Shown: in pieces, positions 52,627 to 59,497 of the stretch
Numbering within the stretch: position 1 is the stretch's first letter
Layout of the letters: every line of letters starts with the position of its first letter
Assembly: GCF_007971025.1 (NCBI RefSeq)
Contig: NZ_CP042436.1
Span: 620,001-684,000, forward strand
From: Mucilaginibacter ginsenosidivorans
GTDB taxonomy: Bacteria > Bacteroidota > Bacteroidia > Sphingobacteriales > Sphingobacteriaceae
Direction of reading: 5' to 3'
DNA: 64,000 bases
Program-made: the position numbers and the translations under genes
Notes under the pieces: model-generated
The model's input: only the letters and a program-made list of their open reading frames with translations
Databases searched by the model: none
Told to the model about the DNA's origin: nothing

Positions 52627-52974
52627 TTAAACTCTTTTTGATTTGATACGGGCTGCTTTACCAGTCAATTCGCGCAGGTAGAACAATTTAGCGCGGCGTA
52701 CTTTACCAAAGCTGTTTACTTCTACTTTATCGATATTTGGCGAATTCACAGGGAATATACGCTCAACACCGATACCATTTGAAACCTTACGTACGGTGAA
52801 AGTTTGGTTGCTGCCATCGCTGTTACGCTGAATAACAACACCCTGGTAAACCTGGATACGCTCCTTGTTACCTTCACGTATTTTATAGTGTACGCTAACA
52901 GTATCACCTGCCTTAAACGCAGGAATTTGCTTTTTTTCTACTGATTGCTCTTCGACAAATTTTATTAAATCCAT
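52627..52974 (-). CDS. rplS: 50S ribosomal protein bL19
   Basis: The 115-residue protein sits at the interface of the ribosomal subunits. It has the family pattern [52 protein letters not shown] and the C-terminal [20 protein letters not shown]. Length is normal. It lies 167 bases after trmD on the same strand, as the last gene of the split ribosomal cluster. Confidence 0.97.
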   Translation of the reverse strand: MDLIKFVEEQSVEKKQIPAFKAGDTVSVHYKIREGNKERIQVYQGVVIQRNSDGSNQTFTVRKVSNGIGVERIFPVNSPNIDKVEVNSFGKVRRAKLFYLRELTGKAARIKSKRV

Positions 52975-53141
52975 GATTTTTAAGCTCTAAACGCAATTTT
53001 TAACCCGTAAAAATCGGCTTGCAATAATAGGGATTTTATTTTAATTTAAAAAGTAAGATTTAAAAATTTCCACATTTTGCCAAATGTTAACATTTTCGGG
53101 GCAATAAAGGCAATTTAGCAGTATAGTTACCGATAAGTTCT

Positions 53142-53816
53142 TTATTTCAATAGATCCGGTCTTCGCTGTTTTGTCCGTTCAACAGCCTGCTCAAAACGCC
53201 ATTTTTCTATTTCCGGGGTATTGCCGCTCAATAATATGTCGGGTACCCTGTGTCCGTTCCAGTCGGCCGGGCGGGTGTACACCGGTGCGTCCAGCAAGTC
53301 ATCCTGGAACGAGTCGGACAGGGCCGAAGTTTCGTCGCTCAGCACGCCGGGTATCAGCCTTACCACGGCATCCACCAAAACTGCAGCGGGCAGCTCTCCG
53401 CCCGAAAGAACATAATCGCCGATAGAAATTTCACGGGTAACAAACAAGTCGCGTATGCGTTGATCGATACCTTTATAATGGCCGCAAAGCACGATGATGT
53501 TTTTTTTTATGGATAATTGATTGGCGATGGATTGATTAAGCGTTTCGCCATCCGGAGTCATAAAGATCACCTCGTCGTAGTCGCGTTCACCCTTTAATTT
53601 TTCGATACATGCTGCAAAAGGCTCTATGGTCATTACCATGCCGCTGCCCCCGCCGAACGGGTAATCATCAACGCTTTTATGTTTGTTAGTAGCATAGTCG
53701 CGCAGGTTATGTAACACTATTTCGGCTATACCCTTTTTTTGCGCACGCTGTAAAATGGAATGAGCAAAAGGGCTCTCGAGCAAGCCCGGTAAAACGGTGA
53801 TCAGATCAAAGCGCAT
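53142..53816 (-). CDS. trmD: tRNA (guanine-N1)-methyltransferase TrmD
   Basis: The 224-residue SPOUT methyltransferase methylates G37 of tRNAs and prevents frameshifting. It has the N-terminal [32 protein letters not shown], the trefoil-knot region [11 protein letters not shown] and [19 protein letters not shown], and the C-terminal helical part. The exact -7 element TATCTTTG (53821-53828) ends four bases before the ATG, so the gene has its own promoter and probably a leaderless message. This matters because its normal upstream partner rimM is 3.7 kb away. Confidence 0.97.
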   Translation of the reverse strand: MRFDLITVLPGLLESPFAHSILQRAQKKGIAEIVLHNLRDYATNKHKSVDDYPFGGGSGMVMTIEPFAACIEKLKGERDYDEVIFMTPDGETLNQSIANQLSIKKNIIVLCGHYKGIDQRIRDLFVTREISIGDYVLSGGELPAAVLVDAVVRLIPGVLSDETSALSDSFQDDLLDAPVYTRPADWNGHRVPDILLSGNTPEIEKWRFEQAVERTKQRRPDLLK

Positions 53817-53820
53817 GGCG

Positions 53821-53828
53821 CAAAGATA
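53821..53828 (-). promoter_or_regulatory. -7 element of trmD
   Basis: The minus strand reads TATCTTTG, an exact match, with four bases between it and the trmD start codon. Confidence 0.6.
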
Positions 53829-53870
53829 GTTTTGTTTGAGGTGAAAGGCGAAGGGTGAAAGTTACATTTG

Positions 53871-54590
53871 TCACTCCTGTCCTATACCCATGATATTCCC
53901 TTCCGGGTCACTGAATATAGCGTCGTCTTCTTTGGAATTACCGCGGGGCGGTTTAACTATGGCGCCGCCATGGGCCACTATCTTTTCCACCGTTTCGGCG
54001 ACGCTGTCCACCATGGTATAAACAACCAGGCCGGATGGCGCCGGCTTAACGTGGCCGGCCCACATGCCGCTTACGTTACCGATAACGTCATCAAAAGCGG
54101 CATTACCGTGATTATCGCTTCGTATTTGCCACGGGAAAATAGCTTTATAAAATTCAACCGACTTATTTATGTCGGCAGCTGGTATCTCGAGGTAACATAT
54201 CTTGCCATGCCCGCCACCGGGATGCTGGTATAGGCCAAGTACATTCCCTGCCGGGTCGGCAAACCAGGCAACAAACTCCGTTTCGCCTATCTGTATCTTG
54301 TTCACAATGCTGCACCCGGCCGAAATTATGGCCTGCATAGTTGCTTCAATATCATCAACCATGATGGATACGATCAAACCGGGCTGTGCTGCGGGTTCTC
54401 TGCCTTGTACCCAGGTGCCGCTTACTTTGCCGATACCATCGTCAAAAGCTATGCGGCCATCGCTTCGTGTCCTGATGTTCCAGCCGAATATCTTTTGATA
54501 AAAAGCTGATGAAATGTTAATATCCTGCGCCGGTATCTCTACGTAACATATCCGCCCGTGGGCAACTTTAGGGTATTCGATGTTCGCCAT
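53871..54590 (-). CDS. VOC-superfamily protein with two glyoxalase-like domains
   Basis: The 239-residue protein has two VOC domains in tandem (about 8-115 and 130-235). Each begins with GRICYVEIPA or GKICYLEIPA and continues with the pattern AFDDG.G..SGTW or AFDDV.GNVSGMW. Such proteins bind metal and act on small electrophiles or serve as antibiotic-binding proteins; this group is annotated as glyoxalase-like without a proven reaction. Its start overlaps the preceding gene by 23 bases, so it is the last gene of the five-gene operon that begins at 56592. Confidence 0.88.
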   Translation of the reverse strand: MANIEYPKVAHGRICYVEIPAQDINISSAFYQKIFGWNIRTRSDGRIAFDDGIGKVSGTWVQGREPAAQPGLIVSIMVDDIEATMQAIISAGCSIVNKIQIGETEFVAWFADPAGNVLGLYQHPGGGHGKICYLEIPAADINKSVEFYKAIFPWQIRSDNHGNAAFDDVIGNVSGMWAGHVKPAPSGLVVYTMVDSVAETVEKIVAHGGAIVKPPRGNSKEDDAIFSDPEGNIMGIGQE

Positions 54591-55044
54591 AATTTAAAAT
54601 TTTAGCTGCTAGGTCAGCAATGTCTACTCCTTCAATTAATATGATATGATTTGCTGCCGCGATATCCTTTACCGCAGCGGAAGTTGCGGGGGGCTGAAGC
54701 CACATTACCCGGGCACCGGTGGTTAAAACCTGCTTCTCCAGTATGGCGGCGTGTTCGGCTTCGGGCCGGTACACATTCACAATATCAACCGAACTGGGCC
54801 GTTCCCCGGTACTTTCGAAAACAAGAAAGCTTTTTTCGCCTTCCTTTCCCGGTTGAAAAACGGTACGTCCATCCGCTTTGCCTGGCTTTTCATCAGCAAT
54901 ACTTGCTACGGAATACCCTTCGGGGCTATACCCAAAAACGGAGAAACCGGCATTTAACAAAGCACGCGGAACGCGTTGTTCGGGCCAGTCGACGAGCAAG
55001 ATCGTCTTAGCCGACCGCATTTGTTGTTCAATTGTTTGTTCCAT
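54568..55044 (-). CDS. CoA-binding-domain-like protein
   Basis: The 158-residue protein resembles a Rossmann-type CoA-binding domain (CoA_binding_2/YccU): TILLVDWPEQRVPRALLNAG, VFGYSPEGYSVASI, VDIVNVYRPEAEHAAIL, TGARVMWLQPPATSAAV. The usual function is not known beyond CoA binding. The glycine-rich start of the family is partly replaced by DWPEQR, so CoA binding is uncertain. It lies two bases after the XRE gene and overlaps the VOC gene. Confidence 0.7.
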   Translation of the reverse strand: MEQTIEQQMRSAKTILLVDWPEQRVPRALLNAGFSVFGYSPEGYSVASIADEKPGKADGRTVFQPGKEGEKSFLVFESTGERPSSVDIVNVYRPEAEHAAILEKQVLTTGARVMWLQPPATSAAVKDIAAANHIILIEGVDIADLAAKILNYGEHRIP

Positions 55045-55046
55045 AT

Positions 55047-55247
55047 TTAATCCCCTTCTTCCAATATAAATATCTCTTCCAGCGGTTTGCCGAAAACCCG
55101 GGCTATCTTCAGCGCCAGTACCGTTGAAGGTACATATTTATTACTTTCGATGGTATTGATGGTTTGGCGCGATACATTTACCGCCTCGGCAAGGTCGGCC
55201 TGTGTGATATCTTTGATTGCGCGTTCCACACGTATATTATTTTTCAT
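55047..55247 (-). CDS. Small XRE-family transcriptional repressor
   Basis: The 66-residue protein is little more than one helix-turn-helix: RVERAIKDITQADLAEAVNV, SRQTINTIESNKYVPSTVLAL and KPLEEIFILEEGD. The ATG at 55247 has a strong ribosome-binding site (GGGAGGGA) just upstream, and the preceding gene stops at 55250, which rules out earlier starts. Proteins of this size usually repress their own operon as dimers. Three palindromes of the form TGTCAA-N6-TTGACA before the first gene (56598-56655) are the likely targets. Confidence 0.9.
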   Translation of the reverse strand: MKNNIRVERAIKDITQADLAEAVNVSRQTINTIESNKYVPSTVLALKIARVFGKPLEEIFILEEGD

Positions 55248-55249
55248 GG

Positions 55250-55684
55250 CTATCCCTCCCGGCTTAATGAACGGTTCAGCCGGAAAATAACCCACCTGAA
55301 ACGGATGATGAAAAATATAAGCGGCACCCACAAATTAAGTTCGAGCATATGACCAACGTCTTCAATAAAAACGAGGCTGGCGATGAGGATGATATAGTTA
55401 ATGTATATGGCCCACCGCAGTGAATCGAGCCTGATCTGCCATATCTGTTCGTCTTCCATCTTTTCTTTTGCAAAAGCAACAAAAAATAGTCCTGTAGCCA
55501 TCACCAATGATGTGCAAATAAAGAATAAGTGCTCGCCCGAAAACGGCCCTCCACTGGTGGGCTGCGCATCCATGATATTGATCATGCCATGCGAACGACC
55601 AAGCATGCTTAAAGGTACGTGCAATATAACCAGCCCCCAGCCCAAGTAGCGGAACCAGTAAGGGAACAAAAATCGGTTTTTCAT
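55250..55684 (-). CDS. Multi-span membrane protein, paralogue of the upstream gene product
   Basis: The 144-residue protein has about four hydrophobic spans (about 10-28, 49-67, 90-110, 113-130). It shares with its upstream neighbour the opening MK.RFL.P...R.LGW and the motif AFAKEKMEDEQIWQIRLDSL followed by WAIYINYIIL. It looks like a half-sized version of the 303-residue protein. I do not know a function. Its ATG overlaps the stop of the preceding gene (ATGA at 55681-55684) and the XRE gene follows, so the three are cotranscribed. Confidence 0.82.
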   Translation of the reverse strand: MKNRFLFPYWFRYLGWGLVILHVPLSMLGRSHGMINIMDAQPTSGGPFSGEHLFFICTSLVMATGLFFVAFAKEKMEDEQIWQIRLDSLRWAIYINYIILIASLVFIEDVGHMLELNLWVPLIFFIIRFRWVIFRLNRSLSREG

Positions 55685-56592
55685 ACGGCCAATTCTCCTT
55701 TCCCGTTTTGCTTATTATATTTCCAAAGTATATAGTTAAAACGCAGCACAAAAAACAGCGCTATGGTACCCAGGTTGAGGAACATTACCAGCATAAAATC
55801 TATAGAGTAAAAGAAGAAATTAGCCAGCAGTAAAACAGCGTAATTGATATAAACCGCCAGTTGCATCGACTCGAGGCGGAGTGTTGATACAAACTCGTCT
55901 TCATTGTGCCTTTTGCTGTACCCCCATATCATCAGCGTGAGCGGCAGGAGCAAAAACATCGTCGTTATCCAATCTTTCGGTTCCGTATCGCCTTTAAAAA
56001 ACCACGAACCTACAAATGCGAACAAAATAATCACCAGCAAAGGAACCGAAACAGCCTGACCGATGATCTTATAGGGCCGTTCGGGCAGGTAAACCATCTT
56101 ATCCACTTTGTATTCGCCATTTTTGTTGTAACGTAAGTAATAATAGCGTGCTATAAAGATCAGCAAAGGCGTAAACAGGTTGTAGGTTGACATCCCCATA
56201 ATATCGGCGAAGGACCCCAGGGGATCTTTATCAAGTTTCAGTAATTCGATGGCTATGGTTAATATCAGCCATACCAGGTAAATGATATAATTAACCAGCA
56301 CTGCCCAGTACAAAGCATTGTACCGGATACGCGCCGTGAGTTCATCTTCCTTTTTTTCGCGGGCAAAAGCTACCAAAAACAAGCCGGTAATAACCAGTGT
56401 AAGGGCAAGTGTTTGAGTGAAGTCCCGGTAAAACAAGCCGTGATAAGCCGGGCCGGGCGGGCGAACGCTCATACCAAAACCGGGTATCTTATAATCCCGA
56501 TAAAGGGCCAGGTAGCCTAATACAAAGCCCGGCAGTGCCAAAATCCAGCCCAGCGGCCTCATTTGGTTAGGTAACAAAAACCGTGATTTCAT
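55681..56592 (-). CDS. Multi-span membrane protein with internal repeat, first gene of the XRE operon
   Basis: The 303-residue protein has about eight hydrophobic segments. Two internal copies of one motif are visible: AFAREKKEDELTARIRYNAL with WAVLVNYIIY, and SKRHNEDEFVSTLRLESM with LAVYINYAVLL. The smaller neighbour carries a third copy. The common core is EDE, then Arg and an aromatic or aliphatic stretch, then AVY.NY. No catalytic residues are apparent. I know similar proteins only from XRE-linked operons of Bacteroidota. It begins the operon and sits directly behind three operators. Confidence 0.82.
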   Translation of the reverse strand: MKSRFLLPNQMRPLGWILALPGFVLGYLALYRDYKIPGFGMSVRPPGPAYHGLFYRDFTQTLALTLVITGLFLVAFAREKKEDELTARIRYNALYWAVLVNYIIYLVWLILTIAIELLKLDKDPLGSFADIMGMSTYNLFTPLLIFIARYYYLRYNKNGEYKVDKMVYLPERPYKIIGQAVSVPLLVIILFAFVGSWFFKGDTEPKDWITTMFLLLPLTLMIWGYSKRHNEDEFVSTLRLESMQLAVYINYAVLLLANFFFYSIDFMLVMFLNLGTIALFFVLRFNYILWKYNKQNGKGELAV

Positions 56593-56597
56593 AATTT

Positions 56598-56655
56598 GTC
56601 AATTTTGATTGACCAAATGTAAAGTTTATTTTACAAATGTCAAGTAGATTTGACA
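56598..56655 (-). promoter_or_regulatory. Promoter with three evenly spaced palindromic operators
   Basis: GTCAA-N6-TTGAC (56598-56613), TGTAAA-N6-TTTACA (56618-56635) and TGTCAA-N6-TTGACA (56638-56655) have centres 21 and 20 bases apart. The minus-strand promoter lies within them: -7 TACATTTG at 56614-56621, and TTG at 56641-56643 with exactly 19 bases between. Operator 1 covers the start of transcription, 2 the -7 element, 3 the -33 element. This suits a small dimeric repressor, probably the XRE protein of the operon. Confidence 0.75.
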
Positions 56656-56678
56656 AAAAATTTCATCAACTGATTTTT

Positions 56679-56834
56679 CTAATACTGTGGCGCCATGTGG
56701 TTCATGCCGGTCGCGAAATAAACTATTGTTATCAGAGCCGATAAGCAGAGAAAGAAAATTAAGAAGTTGGTATAGTGCTCACGCGTTGGTTCGCCTTCTA
56801 CTATCGCTATGAAAGATTGTTTGATTTTTTCCAT
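56679..56834 (-). CDS. Small single-span membrane protein (51 residues), paralogue 1
   Basis: The frame gives a 51-residue protein starting MEKIKQSFIAIVEGEPTREH, with one hydrophobic segment (NFLIFFLCLSALITIVYFA) and a short tail ending NHMAPQY. A second protein at 57114-57257 has the same opening (M..IKQSF..V.GEP..EH). The N-terminus is short, positively charged and amphipathic, the rest one span. The match between two independent frames supports that it is real. An upstream ATG at 56936 would add an unrelated leader. Function unknown. Confidence 0.75.
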   Translation of the reverse strand: MEKIKQSFIAIVEGEPTREHYTNFLIFFLCLSALITIVYFATGMNHMAPQY

Positions 56835-57113
56835 AAGAAATAATTTTAATGCAAACGATAACACAACAACGATGCCAGCACGGGCATAGCAGGGAGAAAA
56901 CAGCATTAAGCCATTGAGCAACAGGGAATTTTCCAATCAGCAGCGAATAGATTACTTCCTGCAAAGCGTGCAGTTTAGTAAACGGTTATGCAGGCAGTGT
57001 CCAAACGTTCTGCTGATATAACGGTTGTAATAATTGCTATTTCATTTTAGATGGACCACGGCTTCTAAACCAATTACCCGGGTAAGCCTGATAGAGATCC
57101 TTTTTATAAAATT

Positions 57114-57257
57114 TTATACCCGCCCGAATTGTGTGAATTCCAAAAGCGCCCAAACTACAATGGAAACTGCCAGGATAACAATAGAAACATTAATAAAGTG
57201 TTCTTTACGCGGCTCGCCGGCAACTACTTCAACAAAGGACTGTTTGATTCTTTTCAT
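57114..57257 (-). CDS. Small single-span membrane protein (47 residues), paralogue 2
   Basis: The frame starts with an ATG at 57257 and encodes 47 residues: MKRIKQSFVEVVAGEPRKEH, then a span (NVSIVILAVSIVVWALLEF), then TQFGRV. It matches the opening of the neighbouring 51-residue protein at M, IKQSF, V, GEP and EH. Short genes of this size are easily missed by gene finders. It lies 280 bases before the 51-residue gene on the same strand. Function unknown. Confidence 0.75.
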   Translation of the reverse strand: MKRIKQSFVEVVAGEPRKEHFINVSIVILAVSIVVWALLEFTQFGRV

Positions 57258-57558
57258 GTGAATAATTGATACATTGCGAATAAGGCAATTACAATGCCAG
57301 CGGCTTTTTAGCTATGTTTAACTTCGGCGCAATGCGCCATCGTTCCAAATTTTCCACAAATCGTGTAACATGTTTTTTACAAGTGGCATATAATCGCCCC
57401 ATTTAGGAGTAAAACGCGACGATAACAAGGAGCTTTACCAGCCAGGTCGGCCGATACAATACTCTCCTTCCGATTAATTTTTTTAACTATTGTGGTGTTA
57501 AGGAAGTTCCATAGTGTTCCGCATTTAAACGTGGAACACCCTAAAATGAATGAGTACC
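57258..57558. other. Intergenic region between rimM and the small membrane genes
   Basis: No gene found. A hairpin GTGTTCC/GGAACAC (57514-57539) lies 20 bases past the rimM stop, but no T run follows on the minus strand. A second small stem GGCGC/GCGCC lies near 57325. The promoter of the small gene was not identified. Confidence 0.4.
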
Positions 57559-58086
57559 TTAGTCAAGGTAAATATCCAGCAAGCCCTCGGGCAGATCGAC
57601 GAGAACGATGTTCTTCACTACGTCAATGCTTTTGATGATCTCGCCGTTGAGGGGGAACAGCACCTCACAATTTTTATAGTGTACGGTAGCTATGAACTGC
57701 TGGGGTAACTCCTGGATGTGGGTGATCTCGCCCAGCTCACCTTCGTTTTCGTCGACAGCGGTGAAACCTAACAGGTCCGCCAGGGTGAAGTCCCCTTTTT
57801 TCTTTTTTGGTTTCAGTTTATTAGGGAGATAAACGTCTTTCTTAACCAGTCTGGATGCTTTTTCAATGGTATCCAGGTCCTCCAGGAAAAGATTGGCGGT
57901 ATTGTTATGACCTTGATATTTAACCGACTCGACAAAATAGGGCACCAGCTTACCCGCCATATCGACGAATATGGCATTAAAATCGATCAGTTCCAGGTTG
58001 TCAAAGGCTACGTACATTTGCAGTTCGCCCTTTAAACCCTTGGTTTTTAAAATGGTGCCTATTTTGAAACTATCGTCTATCGTCAT
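57559..58086 (-). CDS. rimM: 16S rRNA processing protein RimM
   Basis: The 175-residue protein helps mature the 30S head. It has the RimM barrel with DSFKIGTILKTKGLKGELQM and VESVKYQGHNNTANLFLEDL, and the C-terminal PRC-like barrel with LADLLGFTAVDENEGELGEI and the conserved DLPEGLLDIYLD end. I take the ATG at 58086 (MTIDDSFKIG), because upstream codons have no family similarity. It lies 83 bases after rpsP and is cotranscribed with it. Confidence 0.95.
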   Translation of the reverse strand: MTIDDSFKIGTILKTKGLKGELQMYVAFDNLELIDFNAIFVDMAGKLVPYFVESVKYQGHNNTANLFLEDLDTIEKASRLVKKDVYLPNKLKPKKKKGDFTLADLLGFTAVDENEGELGEITHIQELPQQFIATVHYKNCEVLFPLNGEIIKSIDVVKNIVLVDLPEGLLDIYLD

Positions 58087-58169
58087 GTCCTTTTCCTCTC
58101 GTTGCCGGGTGGCAAACAAAAATAGCGAAGCACTTTTCAATACTTCGCTATTCTAAAAGTTTTACCTGA

Positions 58170-58757
58170 TTACTCGGCGCTTTCAGCTTCTGCAGAGGCA
58201 TCAGCTTCCGGTGCGGCTTCAGCGGCAGGAGCTTCAGTTTCGGCCTCAGCAACAGGTGCTTCGGTTTCTTCTTCAGCAACTTCAACTTCTTCAGCCGGAG
58301 GAGTATTTTTTGCAGCTATTGCAGCGGCTCTTTCTTCCTTCTTTTTAGCTTCAGCGGCTAAAGCAGCCTTGCGGGCATCTTCCTTAGCTTTGCCTAAGTT
58401 TTCTTTCTTACCTGTGATCTTGCCTTCTTTCTGGTCAAGCCATGCCTGGAATTTAGACTCGACCTGTTCTTCGGTCAAAGCACCTTTTTTAAGGCCACCC
58501 TGTAAATGTTTTTTGTACAAAACGCCTTTGTACGACAATATCGCACGGCAGGTATCAGTTGGCTGTGCGCCATTGTTTACCCAATCAAGGGTTTTGTCAA
58601 AATTAATGTCAATTGTAGCAGGGTTGGTGTTTGGGTTGTATGAACCTAAACGCTCAATGAAGCGGCCATCTCTTGGAGCACGCGCATCTGCCACTACGAT
58701 ATAGTAAAAAGGTTTTCCTTTTTTACCATGTCTTTGCAGTCTGATCTTAGTTGCCAT
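58170..58757 (-). CDS. rpsP: 30S ribosomal protein bS16 with long acidic C-terminal tail
   Basis: The core (about residues 1-85) has the bS16 pattern: [35 protein letters not shown] and TDTRCRAI-like [21 protein letters not shown] tail of about 110 residues follows: a Lys/Ala/Glu helix, then a Glu/Ala-rich stretch with repeats of [16 protein letters not shown] type. Extended tails occur in Bacteroidota bS16. The exact -7 element TACCTTTG lies at 58811-58818. rimM follows downstream. Confidence 0.96.
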   Translation of the reverse strand: MATKIRLQRHGKKGKPFYYIVVADARAPRDGRFIERLGSYNPNTNPATIDINFDKTLDWVNNGAQPTDTCRAILSYKGVLYKKHLQGGLKKGALTEEQVESKFQAWLDQKEGKITGKKENLGKAKEDARKAALAAEAKKKEERAAAIAAKNTPPAEEVEVAEEETEAPVAEAETEAPAAEAAPEADASAEAESAE

Positions 58758-58810
58758 TTTTTGTTTTTATGTATCCAACATTATCCCCGGAGTCTCCTTC
58801 TGCGGGGATG

Positions 58811-58818
58811 CAAAGGTA
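58811..58818 (-). promoter_or_regulatory. -7 element of rpsP-rimM
   Basis: The minus strand reads TACCTTTG, an exact match, 53 bases before the rpsP start codon. Confidence 0.6.
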
Positions 58819-58906
58819 AAAAAATATATTTTAAATTCTAAATGTTATAAATAATTAAAGTTCAGGCGCATTTTAAAAATTATTGGCAACTTGTGGCGGA
58901 GATATT

Positions 58907-59437
58907 ATGGAACAAAAAATACGCCTTGCAATAGATATGGACGAGGTTTTGGCCGATACCATTGACAAGTTCATCGAGGTTTACCGGCAGGATCATCAAA
59001 CCGAAATATTACTGGAAGAAATGAGCGGCAAAGAATTTCACGAGTTGCTGCCCGACACTTTGAACGACAGCTGGCGCACTTATGTGAACGCGCCCGGCTT
59101 TTTCCGCGACCTGAAAGTGATGCCCGGAGCGCAGGATGTGGTAAAAGAGCTTTGTACCAAATACGATGTATACGTGGTCTCAGCCGCGATGGAGTTCAAA
59201 AATTCCCTGGTGGATAAGCTCGACTGGCTGGGCGATCACTTTCCCTATATCGGCTGGAAAAACATTATTTTTTGCGGTAACAAGATAGTAGATGTAGGAA
59301 TCATGATCGACGACCGCATCCGTAACTTCGCGGGTTTTCAGGGCCGGCCCATCCTGTTCTCTTCGCCGCACAATCACTTTGTAACCGAATACGAAAGGGC
59401 CAATAATTGGGCCGAAATTGCCGATAAATTACTCTGA
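58907..59437 (+). CDS. 5'(3')-deoxyribonucleotidase-like HAD phosphatase
   Basis: The 176-residue protein has the HAD nucleophile motif in LAIDMDEVLAD, the VSAAMEFKNSL region for the second motif, and MIDDRIRNFAGF for the metal-binding Asp pair. This is the layout of 5'(3')-deoxyribonucleotidases (NT5C type), which dephosphorylate nucleoside monophosphates in the cytoplasm. The ATG at 58907 (MEQKIRLA) is preferred over the upstream one because it starts right before the first strand. It stands alone, divergent from rpsP. Confidence 0.87.
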   Translation: MEQKIRLAIDMDEVLADTIDKFIEVYRQDHQTEILLEEMSGKEFHELLPDTLNDSWRTYVNAPGFFRDLKVMPGAQDVVKELCTKYDVYVVSAAMEFKNSLVDKLDWLGDHFPYIGWKNIIFCGNKIVDVGIMIDDRIRNFAGFQGRPILFSSPHNHFVTEYERANNWAEIADKLL

Positions 59438-59497
59438 ATGGGGTTTTTCGTAATAAAAGATATAACTTTATAGTGTTCCGGAATATGATAAAACTTT

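Noticed and set aside
55047..55684. Toxin-antitoxin pair made of the XRE protein and the 144-residue membrane protein
   Set aside because: The partner is a multi-span protein related to its operon neighbour, unlike known toxins, and the order and operators suit simple autorepression better.
57034..57261. Plus-strand open frame in the rimM upstream gap
   Set aside because: It is antisense to the 47-residue gene, whose product matches a neighbouring paralogue, whereas this frame matches nothing.
57514..57539. Hairpin after rimM as a rho-independent terminator
   Set aside because: The 7-base stem has no T run on the minus strand, so it was described only as a hairpin.
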